Part shown: positions 17,910-27,645 of the stretch, in pieces
How the letters are laid out: every line of letters begins with the position of its first letter
Numbering within the stretch: the stretch's first letter is position 1
NCBI GenBank assembly: GCA_038131695.1
Contig: JAYPQA010000022.1
Location: 9,903-73,902, forward strand
Reading direction: 5' to 3'
DNA from: JADHLK01 sp038131695
GTDB taxonomy: Bacteria > Pseudomonadota > Alphaproteobacteria > Puniceispirillales > Puniceispirillaceae
Length of the DNA: 64,000 nucleotides
Translations under genes and position numbers: made by a program
The notes under the pieces: generated by a model
Seen by the model: only the letters and a program-made list of their open reading frames with translations
Told to the model about the DNA's origin: nothing
Database searches by the model: none

Positions 17910-18982
17910 TTTTCGGGCTTGTATTCTGCTGGCTCTCCAGATTTTCTATCAGCTGATCTGCAATGGCCAGATAGGGCCTTGCTGCGTGGGCTGTCCGGCT
18001 GGCTAATCAGAAGCGGGGCCCCGGCATCTGAGGCCTGGCGAATTTCCATATCCAGCGGGATCTTACCAAAAGGGCAGCTCCAGCCGCTGCGCTTCAGCTT
18101 CTGCCCCACCAGAGGCAAAAATATCATGGCGGGAGCCGCAATCCGGGCAGAGAAAATAGCTCATATTCTCAATAATTCCCAGAACCGGCACCTCTACCCG
18201 GCGAAACATATTCAAGCCCTTGCGCGCATCTATCAGGGCCAAATCCTGAGGTGTTGACACAATCACGGCCCCGGCCAGACGGGCGCGCTGGGCGAGGGTC
18301 AGCTGGGCATCTCCGGTGCCGGGCGGCATATCGATAATCAGCGCATCCAGCCCCTGCCAGGCAACATCGCGCAGCATCTGTTCCAGCGCGCTCATCACCA
18401 TCAGGGCCGCGCCAGATGGTGGGGCATCGGCATCCAGCAAAAAGCCGATGGACATGGCTTGCAGGCCATATTTCTCAATGTGGGATGAGTTTTTTTTGCC
18501 CTCAGCCTGGGCTTTCTCCAGCCCCAGCAGGCAGGGCAGGGACGGGCCATAAATATCAGCATCCAGAATACCGGTCTTTAGCCCCCGCTGGGCAAGGGCC
18601 AGCGCCAGATTGATCGCGGTGGTCGATTTGCCGACCCCGCCCTTGCCAGAGGCAACCGCTATCAAATGGCGGGCGGGCTGGTGCATGGGCCGCTCTGCCT
18701 GTCCGGCCTGTTGCGGGGCTGCGGGCTGTTTTTTATGGGCGGTCAGCATGGCGCTGGCGGATAATACACCATCCAGCTTGGAGACCGCATCCTCAGCCTG
18801 GCGGCGCATCTGGTCAGCCTGGCCGGCAAGGGCAGGATCAATTTCCAGCGAAAAGGCGATATGGCCCTGTTTAATGACCAGCCCGGAGACTGCCTGCGCC
18901 TGGACAATATCCTGATCACTGCCGGGCATCTGCACGCTGGCAAGAGCCTGGTAAATTTTTCTTCTGTTATTTTGTCCTGCAT
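17896..18982 (-). CDS. mrp: Mrp/ApbC family Fe-S cluster carrier ATPase, frameshifted
   Basis: A P-loop NTPase thought to carry and deliver Fe-S clusters. The MIP18-like N-terminus starts at ATG 18982 (MQDKITEEK), then a missing A in the A-run near 18957 shifts to ASVQMPGSDQDI. The main frame has the deviant Walker A VASGKGGVGKSTTAINLA, GILDADIYGPSLPCLLG, DMPPGTGDAQLTLAQ, and the Cys-x-x-Cys cluster site YFLCPDCGSRHDIF. Beyond 18063 other frames give GKIPLDMEIRQASDAGAPLL, then YLAIADQLIENLESQQN with a stop at 17896. Total about 362 aa, normal for the family. The 3' end overlaps the inferred folA end. Confidence 0.9.
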
Positions 18983-19208
18983 TCTTGAATTTCCGGGCTG
19001 GAGAGCAAATATAAACGACAGGTCGAGCGCGACGGGGTTCAGGCGCGGCTTGCCGGGCTTCTGGCGTTCAGATAGTCTGCCGGGGCGGATTTGGCAAGGG
19101 CAGGCTTTTGGCAAGGCAAAACAGGATGCCAGAGGCACGCAAGCCTGAAGGTAATTTGGAGAGCGGGCAAGGCATCTTGCCAGCAGCAAAATCGGAACGG
19201 AGCAAACA

Positions 19209-20348
19209 ATGCCCTGGAACAATCAAGGTGGCGGAAATAATGGCGGCCCATGGGGGTCTGGCCCCGGCAATAATGGCGGGTCCGGTGGCGGCGGTGGTGG
19301 CGGCCCCTGGGGCAATGGCGGTGGCCGCCAGCCCGGCAGGCCGCAGCCGCCGGAACTGGATCAGATGCTGCAACAGGCGCGCCGCAATTTTGGCCGCATG
19401 ATACCGGGGGGCGGCAATACAGGCCGCCTGATCTCGGTCATTCTGATTATTCTGATTGCGCTGTGGGCGCTGACCGGTTTTTACCGGGTCAATCCGCAGC
19501 AGCAAGGGGTCGTCTTACGGTTCGGGGAATGGGTGCGCACCACCCCGCCGGGCCTGCATTACCATCTGCCCTTTCCTGTTGAATCTGTTATCACACCTGA
19601 GGTGACCCGCGATAACCGGCTGGAAATCGGCTTTCGCGATATTGGCGGGCGCAGCTCCTCACGCCGCGATATTGTAGATGAGAGCCAGATGATTACCGGC
19701 GATGAAAATATCGTTGATATCGATTTTGTGGTGTTCTGGCGCATTGCTGATGCGGGTGAATATCTGTTCAATCTGGCCGATCCGGATGAAACAATCAAAG
19801 TTGCGGCTGAGGCGATTATGCGGGAAATCATTGGCCAGACAAAAATTCAGACCGTGCTGACCGAAGGCCGCCAGAGCGTTCAGATCACGGTGCGCCAGCG
19901 CCTGCAGGATTTGCTCAATGACTATGGCGCCGGCATCCGGGTGCGTGAGGTGCAGCTTCTGGCTGTGGATCCGCCGCAGGATGTGATTGATGCCTTTAAC
20001 GATGTGCAGCGGGCCCGCCAGGACCGGGACCGGCTGAAAAACGAGGCCGAAGCCTTCCGCAATGATGTGGTGCCGCGCGCCCGCGGTGAGGCCGCCAAGC
20101 TGATCGCCGAGGCAGAAGCCTATCAGGCAGAGGTGATGAACCGGGCGAAAGGGGATGCCTCGCGTTTTGATCAGGTCTATAAGGCCTATTCGGTGAATAA
20201 GGATGTCACCAAGGAACGCATCTATATTGAAACGCTGGAAGAGGTGTTCCGCAATGTTGAGAAAATCATCATTGATGATGATGGCAATTCGGTTGTGCCG
20301 TATTTGCCGCTCAAGGAACTGAACCGCAACCAGAGCCAGAGCCAATAG
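19209..20348 (+). CDS. hflK: FtsH protease modulator HflK
   Basis: A 379-aa SPFH/prohibitin-domain protein. Residues 1-60 are a cytoplasmic Gly/Asn-rich tail (MPWNNQGGGNNGG and similar), typical of HflK. A single TM is at about 78-97, followed by YRVNPQQQGVVLRFGEW, the SPFH start. The helical part holds RQDRDRLKNEAEAFRNDVVPRARGEAAKLI in pieces. HflK and HflC form a large periplasmic assembly around FtsH and limit its access to membrane substrates. GGAG precedes the ATG by nine bases. hflC follows after 11 bases. Confidence 0.95.
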   Translation: MPWNNQGGGNNGGPWGSGPGNNGGSGGGGGGGPWGNGGGRQPGRPQPPELDQMLQQARRNFGRMIPGGGNTGRLISVILIILIALWALTGFYRVNPQQQGVVLRFGEWVRTTPPGLHYHLPFPVESVITPEVTRDNRLEIGFRDIGGRSSSRRDIVDESQMITGDENIVDIDFVVFWRIADAGEYLFNLADPDETIKVAAEAIMREIIGQTKIQTVLTEGRQSVQITVRQRLQDLLNDYGAGIRVREVQLLAVDPPQDVIDAFNDVQRARQDRDRLKNEAEAFRNDVVPRARGEAAKLIAEAEAYQAEVMNRAKGDASRFDQVYKAYSVNKDVTKERIYIETLEEVFRNVEKIIIDDDGNSVVPYLPLKELNRNQSQSQ

Positions 20349-20359
20349 GAGCTGATCAG

Positions 20360-21239
20360 ATGAAAATGACCAGAAACATATCGCTGATTGTGCTGTTGGC
20401 TGTGGCCGCAGCGCTGATGTCCGCCCTGTTCACCGTGAACCAGACCCAGCAGGCGCTGGTGCTGCAATTTGGTGAGCCCAAACGCACCATTCAGGCCCCG
20501 GGCCTGGCCATCAAAATCCCCTTCATTCAGGATGTGGAATATTATGAAAGGCGGGTTCTCTCGCTGATTCCGCAAGATGCTGAAGAGGTGATTCTGGCCG
20601 ACCAGAAACGCTTGCAGGTGGATGCCTTTGCCCGTTACCGGATTGCCGACCCGCTGCTGTTCTATCAGACAGTCCGCAATGAGTTTGGCGCGCGTGCCAG
20701 GCTGGAATCGATCGTCGATTCGTCTGTCCGCCGGGTGCTGGGCAAGGAAACGCTGGCCTCAATCCTGACCGGTGAGAGGTGGCGATCAATGGCTCTATCG
20801 GGATGAGGTGAACGCGTCTGTCACCGCCCTGGGGATTGAGATTATCGATGTGCGGCTGACGCGCTGATTATCCTGAGAGCGACCTCGCAAAATATTTTTA
20901 ACCGGATGAAGTCGAACGGGAGAAGAGAAGCCCGCGAATTCCGCGCAACCGGTGAGGAAGAGGCCCAGAAAATTCGGGCCGATGCGGAAAAGACGCGCAC
21001 AGTGATTATCGCTGAGGCCCAGCGTCAGGCCCAGGAGGTGCGCGGCTCAGGCGATTCCGAAGCCATCCGTATCTATGCTGAGAGCTTTGGACGTGACCCG
21101 GAGTTTTTCTCCTTCTATCGCTCCATGCAGGCCTATCGTGAGGCCATGGGAGAGCAGACCGGAACCTCTATGGTCATCTCGCCCAATTCCAGCTTCTTCC
21201 GCTTCTTCAAGGACAAGGCCGGAACAGGCGCTCAAATAA
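20360..21239 (+). CDS. hflC: FtsH protease modulator HflC, frameshifted
   Basis: The partner of HflK. The first frame shows a TM (SLIVLLAVAAALMSALFTVN), QTQQALVLQFGEPKRTIQAPGLAIKIPFIQDV in sections, and SSVRRVLGKETLASILTGER. Between about 20775 and 20905 the frame changes; other frames read RDEVNASVTALGIEIIDVRL there. The clean third part is REFRATGEEEAQKIRADAEKTRTVI, then SFYRSMQAYREAM and SFFRFFKDKAG, the usual end of HflC. The true stop is probably the TAA at 21237-21239 in a neighbouring frame; the open frame otherwise runs to 21448 without recognisable sequence. No DUF2065 gene, often found after hflC, can be seen in 21240-21449. Confidence 0.9.
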
Positions 21240-21449
21240 CGGGCGCAAAGCCCGATCCAGCGGGGAAGGCCAGATGCATCAACCAGCCTGGCTTTGGTCT
21301 TTTGCCGGGAACGCACGCAGATGACCAGAAATTGCCATATTTTTGGCGAAATCCGGTCACGAAGCTGGTTTCATTAGAGCGGCTGACAGGTTTGCAGGAC
21401 CGGCCCAAAAGAATGTCGATACATCTAAGCCCAAATGAGGAAATGTGAC

Positions 21450-22931
21450 ATGAACGCAGTGAAATTCCGACCGGCCCTGGCGATTGCCCCAGCTTTGCAG
21501 AAGACCGGCCCGCTGGTCCGGCTGGTTATGGCAACCGCTTTCTTTTGCCTGTTTTTGGCCAGCCAGCTGGCCGCTGCTGACCGGCCGGAGAGCTTTGCCG
21601 ATCTGGCAGAAAGGCTGTCCGGGGCGGTGGTAAATATCTCTACCACGACGGTGCAGAAAACCGGGCCAACGATGGAAATGCCGCAATTTCCGCCGGGCTC
21701 GCCCTTTGAAGAATTTTTCCGTGACTTTGACGGCGAAAACCGCACAAGGCGGGCCCAGTCGCTCGGCTCCGGCTTTATTGTGGATGCTTCAGGCATTATC
21801 GTGACCAATAATCATGTCATTGAAAATGCAGATGAAATCGCTATATCTCTGGCAGATGAAACGGTGCTGGAGGCTGAAATTGTCGGCCGCGATGCCAAGA
21901 CAGATATTGCGGTTTTGCGGATTGATCCGGGCGATCTGGAATTGCAGGCGGTGTCCTTTGGCGATTCAGACAAGATGCGGGTGGGCGACTGGGTGGTCGC
22001 GATTGGCAATCCCTTTGGTCTGGGCGGCACGGTGACAGCTGGTATCGTCTCGGCGCGCGGGCGCGATATCGGCTCCGGGCCCTATGATGATTTCATCCAG
22101 ACAGATGCCTCTATCAATCGCGGCAATTCCGGCGGCCCGCTGTTCAATCTGGAAGGCGAGGTTATCGGCATCAATACCGCTATCTTCTCGCAATCAGGCG
22201 GCTCAGTGGGGATTGGATTTGCCATCTCCTCCAATCTGGCCAGCCAGGTGGTTGCCCAGCTGCAGGAATATGGCCGCACACGGCGCGGCTGGCTGGGTGT
22301 CTTTATTCAGGAAATCACCCCGGAAATTGCAGAAAGTCTGGGCCTTGGATCAGATGCCGGGGCGCTGGTCTCAGCTGTTACTGAGGGCGGGCCTGCGGAT
22401 GCAGCCGGTATTGAGGCAGGCGATGTTATCCTCAGCTTTAATGGACGTAAGATTGAACGGATGCGCGACCTGCCCCGTATCGTGGCAGAAACACCGGTTG
22501 ACAAGACCGTGCCGGTAGAGCTGACCCGCAATGGCCGCGACCAGACGCTGGAGGTAACGCTGGGTGAGCTGGAGCAGGCGGAAAATGGCGGCTTGCTCAG
22601 CTCCAATCAGACCCGAAACGACCAGCGCATTTTCGCCTCGCTGGGGCTGGAGGTTAGCCAGCTAACCGATGCCCTGCGCGAGGAATATGAGCTGGAGGCT
22701 TCAGAGACAGGCATTGTGATCACCGCTGTGGCAGAAGGCAGCCCGGCTGCCGCACAAGGCGTCTCAGCCGGTGATGTGATCCGCCGTCTGGGCCAGCGGC
22801 CGGTGACCACGCTGGCCGAATTGTCAGCCGGTATTGAGCGGGCCAAAGAGGCCGGACGCAGCGGCGTTTTGATGCTGATCCTCTCAGATGGGCGCAGCCG
22901 CTTTGTCCAGCTGTCCTTTAACGGGGAATAG
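21450..22931 (+). CDS. degP: Periplasmic serine protease DegP/HtrA (Do)
   Basis: A 493-aa S1C protease and chaperone for misfolded envelope proteins. Residues 1-43 form an unusually long N-terminal signal region whose hydrophobic core is about 25-42. The catalytic triad is His122 (TNNHVIEN), Asp152 (KTDIAVLRI) and Ser227 (NRGNSGGPLF). Two PDZ domains follow, with GVFIQEITPEIAESLGL in the first and a second near 390-490. The ATG at 21450 is preferred over an upstream in-frame start because GAGGAAATGTGAC places a ribosome site correctly. It follows hflKC, the common alphaproteobacterial order, and ends at a strong terminator. Confidence 0.95.
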   Translation: MNAVKFRPALAIAPALQKTGPLVRLVMATAFFCLFLASQLAAADRPESFADLAERLSGAVVNISTTTVQKTGPTMEMPQFPPGSPFEEFFRDFDGENRTRRAQSLGSGFIVDASGIIVTNNHVIENADEIAISLADETVLEAEIVGRDAKTDIAVLRIDPGDLELQAVSFGDSDKMRVGDWVVAIGNPFGLGGTVTAGIVSARGRDIGSGPYDDFIQTDASINRGNSGGPLFNLEGEVIGINTAIFSQSGGSVGIGFAISSNLASQVVAQLQEYGRTRRGWLGVFIQEITPEIAESLGLGSDAGALVSAVTEGGPADAAGIEAGDVILSFNGRKIERMRDLPRIVAETPVDKTVPVELTRNGRDQTLEVTLGELEQAENGGLLSSNQTRNDQRIFASLGLEVSQLTDALREEYELEASETGIVITAVAEGSPAAAQGVSAGDVIRRLGQRPVTTLAELSAGIERAKEAGRSGVLMLILSDGRSRFVQLSFNGE

Positions 22932-22958
22932 CCCAGCAGCCAAAACAGACTGAACAGA

Positions 22959-22990
22959 CAGCACCCGGCCCTGGCCGGGTGTTGTTTTTT
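22959..22990 (+). terminator. degP: Rho-independent terminator after degP
   Basis: CAGCACCCGG pairs with CCGGGTGTTG around the CCCTGG centre, giving a ten-pair stem with G-U pairs, followed by TTTTTT. It begins 28 bases after the degP stop and separates degP from the convergent serB. Confidence 0.85.
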
Positions 22991-23037
22991 AGGGGGGGCT
23001 TTTTTTGGTGAATTGCCAGCATATCCGGGCGGGCGGG

Positions 23038-23919
23038 TCAGGCTAATACAAAGGCGCTGTCCGCTATCCCCTGCAGGAACAGCAGCCCGGTCAGGTTGGT
23101 ATGGTTCAGCTGGCAGCTGATATGGTCGCGCAGTAGCGGCTTGCCCTGAAACGCCACCCCCAGCCCGGCGGCTGCCAGCATATCGAGGTCATTGGCCCCG
23201 TCGCCGACGCTCATCGCCTGTTCCATCGCCAGGCCCTTTTCGGCAACCAGACGGTTGAGGATGGATAATTTGGCATCCCGATCCAGAACCGGCGGCTGAA
23301 TCCGGCCAGCCAAACGGTCTTCCTCAACCAGCATGATATTGCCGAAATGCCCGTCAAATCCTGCCTGATCTGCGATATATCCAGTCATAAAGGTAAAACC
23401 GCCTGAGACCAGATAGCAGCTGCCGCCGCGCGCGCGCATGGTTGCCGCCAGAACCGCGGCCCCGCCGGTCAGCATGGTTTCCTGTTTCAGCTGCTCCAGC
23501 AGGCTGTCCGGCTGGCCGCGCAACAGGGCCAGCCTTTCTTCCAGCGCGGCGATGAAATCCAGCTCGCCTGCCATGGCGCGGGTGGTTATTTGGCTGACTG
23601 CCGCGCCCAGCCCGGCCATGTTGGCCAAATCATCCAGGGATTCGCTGGTAATGATGGTGCTGTCCATATCAGCCAGCAGCAGCTTTTTCTCGCGTCCCTC
23701 CGGCGCCAGGATATTGGCATCCAAAGCCATCTGGTCTGCCGCAGCGCGCAGCTGGGCCAGATCAGGCGGGCCACCGCAGCGACATAACCGCCTGATCCTC
23801 TGCCCTGGCTGGCTGAGCGGGGCCGCCCCGGTCAGGCCAAACTCAGCGGCCAGCCTTGCGGAGCGGGCGGCGAAATCCGGCATGGTCTGGCTGGTGGAAA
23901 AAAGGATGATATCTTGCAT
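23038..23919 (-). CDS. serB: Phosphoserine phosphatase
   Basis: A 293-aa HAD-family enzyme for the last step of serine synthesis. The nucleophile motif DMDST is at 84-88, within LLLADMDSTIITSESLDDLA. The second motif is the YLVSGGFTFMTGYIA region, and the metal-binding end is SVGDGANDLDMLAAAGLGVAF. The N-terminal 80 residues are the short regulatory part seen in alphaproteobacterial SerB, without a full ACT domain signature that I can see. The ATG at 23919 lies 30 bases from the divergent miaA start, so the two promoters must overlap or sit inside the neighbouring gene. Confidence 0.93.
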   Translation of the reverse strand: MQDIILFSTSQTMPDFAARSARLAAEFGLTGAAPLSQPGQRIRRLCRCGGPPDLAQLRAAADQMALDANILAPEGREKKLLLADMDSTIITSESLDDLANMAGLGAAVSQITTRAMAGELDFIAALEERLALLRGQPDSLLEQLKQETMLTGGAAVLAATMRARGGSCYLVSGGFTFMTGYIADQAGFDGHFGNIMLVEEDRLAGRIQPPVLDRDAKLSILNRLVAEKGLAMEQAMSVGDGANDLDMLAAAGLGVAFQGKPLLRDHISCQLNHTNLTGLLFLQGIADSAFVLA

Positions 23920-23949
23920 GAGACGGGTGGATGGTCTAAGGGGCTGAAT

Positions 23950-24885
23950 ATGGAAGCGCTGGATAAAAAACGCCTGATTTTAATCATTGCCGGGCCAACC
24001 GCGAGCGGCAAGTCAGCCCTTGCCACCGATATAGCCGAGCAGGCCGGCGGTGTCATCATAAATGCGGATTCCATGCAGCTTTACAGCGATTTGCCCATTT
24101 TGACCGCACAACCGGCCGCGGCAGACAGGCGGTCTGTGCCGCATCGCCTCTATGGGGTGCTGGATGGGGCAGAGCGCTGTTCGGTCGCGCAGTGGCTGGA
24201 GCTGGTCCGCGCTGAAGTTGCGGCCGCCCGCCAAGAGGGCTTGTTGCCCATTCTGACTGGAGGGACTGGCTTTTATCTGGCCGCAGCTGAAAAAGGTAGA
24301 TCGCCGATACCGGATGTCTCAGCGGCGGTGCATCAGCAGGCTGAGGCCGATCTGGCCCGCCATGGCGGGACAGTGATCCGCAGCTGGCTGGCCGAGCAAG
24401 ACCCGCAGACCGCAGACCGCCTGCCCCCCGGCGACAGCCAGCGGCTGGTGCGCGCGCTGGGGGTGTTGCGCCAGACTGGCCAGCCCCTGTCCCATTGGCA
24501 GGCCCAGCCCGCAGCCGGGATGCTGGAGGGCGATTTTGTGCGGCTGGTGCAAATGCCGCCGCGGGCCGAGATTTATCAGGCGATTGACCACCGCTTTGAG
24601 GCGATGCTGGCGGCGGGGCGCTGGCTGGTGGAACAGCTGATAGCACGCCAGCTGGACCCCTTCCTTGCCGGTGATGAAAGCTCTGGGGTTGGCCATCTGG
24701 CTGCCATTTGGCTGGCGAAATTCCTCTGGAAGAGGCTGTAACCCTGGCCCAGCGATACACGCCATTATGCCAAGCGCCAGATGACCTGGATTAGGAATAA
24801 TTTTCAAACAAATATTCTGCATGATCAGAAATATAATAATAAAAATTTTACAAAAATCTTTTCAAAAATTGTTAAAAGCGCTTGA
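23950..24885 (+). CDS. miaA: tRNA dimethylallyltransferase, frameshifted at the 3' end
   Basis: Adds the isopentenyl group to A37 of tRNAs that read UNN codons. The P-loop IAGPTASGKSALA begins near residue 10, followed by NADSMQLYSDLPILTAQP and LPILTGGTGFYLAA, all family hallmarks. After about 24640 the frame breaks; other frames give LDPSLPVMKALG, GEIPLEEAVTLAQRYTRHYAKRQMTW and a tail rich in Asn and Lys (RNNFQTNILHDQKYNNKNF) to the TGA at 24883-24885. Length is about 312 aa. The tail (24790-24880) is strikingly AT-rich compared with all neighbours. AAGGGG lies before the ATG at 23950. Confidence 0.92.
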
Positions 24886-25063
24886 CGCTCCGGTCTGGCT
24901 GTGGCATGAGGTTGGCTCTCGGTCCGGCCTTTTTGATGAGGCTGGGCTGTTTTCTTGTCTGCGCCACAGGAAAATCCCCAGGGCACAGGTGGGCAGTGAC
25001 GTCCAGCCGGGCCGGACAGGCGGTCTGGCCTGGAAAATATCTGAAAATAAAATATAAAAAATA
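24886..25063 (+). other. Leader region between miaA and ilvB
   Basis: About 180 bases with no convincing gene. The centre is GC-rich with a potential short Leu-rich frame starting at 24907 (MRLALGPAFLMRLG), but it lacks a clear run of Ile/Val/Leu codons followed by terminator and antiterminator hairpins, so I do not call an attenuator. The last 25 bases before ilvB are almost pure A/T and contain no Shine-Dalgarno sequence. Confidence 0.4.
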
Positions 25064-26891
25064 ATGGCGGGTAAAATGGCAGCAGGCAAAATGACAGCAG
25101 GCAAGACGAAAAAATCAGGCGGCAAGCAACCAACCGGGCCGGAAATGCTGGCCGGGGCTGAATTGCTGCTGCGGGTGCTGGAACGCGAGGGGGTCGAGGT
25201 GATTTTCGGCTATCCGGGCGGGGCGGTGTTGCCGATTTATGATGCGCTGTTCAAGAATAACAGTATCCGCCATATTCTGGTGCGCCATGAACAGGCGGCA
25301 GTGCACGCAGCAGAAGGCTATGCCCGGTCAACCGGCAAGGTTGGCGTGGTTCTGGTGACCTCCGGGCCTGGCGCGACCAATGCGGTGACCGGCCTGACAG
25401 ATGCGCTGATGGATTCGGTGCCGGTGGTATGCCTGACCGGCCAGGTGCCAACGCATCTGATTGGCACGGACGGGTTTCAGGAGGCAGACACTTCTGGCAT
25501 TACCCGCCCGGCGACCAAGCATAATTATCTGGTGACCGAGGGGGCGGAGCTGCAAGGCGTTGTGGAAGAGGCGTTTCATGTTGCGCGCAGCGGCCGTCCC
25601 GGGCCGGTGGTGATTGATCTGCCAAAAGATGTGCTGATGCTGGATGCGCCGCTGGCCAGCAGCCCCAGCCCGCGTATGCAAACGCCGCGCTACCAGCCGC
25701 AGACTGAGCCGGACCCAGCCATGATCAAAGAGGCGGTGCGGATTCTGAAAAAGGCAAAAAAGCCGATTATTTATGGCGGTGGCGGGCTGATCAATGCCGG
25801 GTCGGCTGCCTCGGACAGCCTGCGCGATTTTGTTGCCCAGACTGGCTGGCCGGTAACCCTGACGCTGATGGGGCTGGGTGCGGTGCCCGCTGAGGACAGC
25901 CATTTTCTGGGAATGTTGGGGATGCACGGCACTTATGAGGCCAATCTGGCGATGCATCAATGTGATGTGATGCTCAATATCGGGGCGCGGTTTGATGACC
26001 GGGTGACCGGCAGGCTGGCAGATTTCTCGCCGCAATCGCTGAAAATCCATGCCGATATAGATCCCTCCTCAATCAACAAGAATGTGAAGGTGGATGTGGG
26101 CATTGTCGGGGATGCCGGGGCCGTGCTGAAAGCCCTGATGGCTGAGATGAAAGCGCAGAATTTCACTCCCAATGCTGAGCCGCTGGCCCGCTGGTGGAAG
26201 CAGATTGAGGGCTGGCGTGCACGCAACTGTCTGGCCTATCGCCAGAGCGGGCCGATTATCAAGCCCCAGCACGCTATTCGGCGGCTCTATGAGATGACCC
26301 GCGATCGGGAGACCTATATCACGACTGAGGTTGGCCAGCATCAAATGTGGGCAGCCCAATATTTTGGCTTTGATGCTCCGAACCGCTGGATGACTTCGGG
26401 CGGGCTGGGCACAATGGGTTATGGGCTGCCCTCAGCGATGGGGGTGCAGGTGGCGCATCCGGCTGGTCGTTGATATTGCCGGTGAGGCCTCTTTCATGAT
26501 GAATATGCAAGAGCTGTCAACCATTTCCCAATACAGGCTGCCGGTCAAAATCTTCATCATCAATAATGAATGGATGGGGATGGTGCGCCAGTGGCAAGAG
26601 CTGATCCATGGCGGGCGCTATTCTGAGAGCTACACGGCCTCGCTGCCGGATTTTGTCAAGCTGGCAGAAACCTTTGGCATGACCGGGCTGCGCGCCAGCA
26701 GCTCTGATGAGCTGGACAGCGTTATCCAGACGATGCTGGATACAGACGGGCCGGTGATAGCCGATATCCGGGTGGAAAAAGAGGAAAATTGCTTCCCCAT
26801 GATCCCGTCCGGGGCCGCCCATAATGAGATGATCCTCGGCCCGGCTGATCAGGAAGGGGCAATCAGTGAGGAAGGCAAGGTGCTGGTCTAG
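25064..26891 (+). CDS. ilvB: Acetolactate synthase large subunit, one frameshift
   Basis: The TPP enzyme that makes acetolactate (valine, leucine) or acetohydroxybutyrate (isoleucine). The N-terminal extension is Lys/Gly-rich with a repeated (A/T)AGK unit. GVEVIFGYPGGAVLPIYDALF is the PYR domain with the catalytic Glu in VRHEQAAVHAAEGYAR. The FAD-binding middle has LMGLGAVPAEDSHFLGMLGMHGTYEANLA in sections. A single indel near 26462 joins MGVQVAHPAG to VVDIAGEASFMMNMQELSTI, the TPP-binding GDG-like motif, then INNEWMGMVRQWQ. The start is uncertain: ATGs at 25064, 25076 and 25091 are all in frame and none has a good ribosome site. Confidence 0.95.
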
Positions 26892-26973
26892 CCGCCAGCT
26901 GCCGCTTTTTTGTCGAAAAGGCCCGGTTTGCTATATCCGCTGCCGATAGGCATTTGTCAGGAGAAAAAAGGAT

Positions 26974-27495
26974 ATGTTGGACAAGACAGCAACAGAAACC
27001 CACACCCTGTCGGTGCTGGTGGATAATGAGCCGGGCGTGCTGGCGCGGGTGGTCGGGCTGTTTTCCGGCCGCGGCTACAATATTGAGAGCCTGACGGTCT
27101 CTGAGGTGGATGCAGAGCGGCATACTTCGCGCATTTCCCTGTCCACCAGCGGCACGCCGATGGTGATTGAGCAGATAAAGCAGCAGCTGGGCAAGCTGGT
27201 GCCGGTGCATCAGGTCAAGGATATGACAGTCGGCCCGCCCCATGTTGAGCGCGAAATGGCTTTGGTCAAGGTGCTGAATAGCGGCGAGGCGCGGGTGGAA
27301 GCGCTGCGTCTGGCAGACGGGTTCCGGGCCCGTACGCTGGACAGCACGCTGGACAGTTTCGTCTTTGAGGTGACCGGCAATTCTGACAAGGTGTCTGCCT
27401 TTATCGGTCTGATGGGTTCGCTGGGCAAGATAGAGGTGGCCCGCACCGGCGTTTGCGGGATCACCCGCGGCAACCAGCTGGATTTGACAGACTGA
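26974..27495 (+). CDS. ilvH: Acetolactate synthase small (regulatory) subunit
   Basis: A 173-aa regulatory subunit that confers valine feedback. The N-terminal ACT domain reads HTLSVLVDNEPGVLARVVGLFSGRGYNIESL in pieces, and the C-terminal domain includes EREMALVKV and the final GITRGNQLDLTD. Length is typical (about 160-170). AGGAG lies upstream of the ATG. It is 82 bases after ilvB and precedes ilvC. Confidence 0.96.
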   Translation: MLDKTATETHTLSVLVDNEPGVLARVVGLFSGRGYNIESLTVSEVDAERHTSRISLSTSGTPMVIEQIKQQLGKLVPVHQVKDMTVGPPHVEREMALVKVLNSGEARVEALRLADGFRARTLDSTLDSFVFEVTGNSDKVSAFIGLMGSLGKIEVARTGVCGITRGNQLDLTD

Positions 27496-27645
27496 CCTGA
27501 TTTGCCTGTTTTGCTGGCCGGTTTGCGGGCAAAAAGCACAAGCGACGCTTGACAGCAGGCATGGTGGGCGATACCCAACTGGCTGACAGGATATTATCAC
27601 GGCTGCGCCCGGTCGGGCGGCCTAACCCGCAACGGAGAATGAAAG

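Noticed and set aside
24886..25063. A leader-peptide attenuator for ilvB
   Set aside because: No dense run of branched-chain codons and no clear terminator/antiterminator pair.
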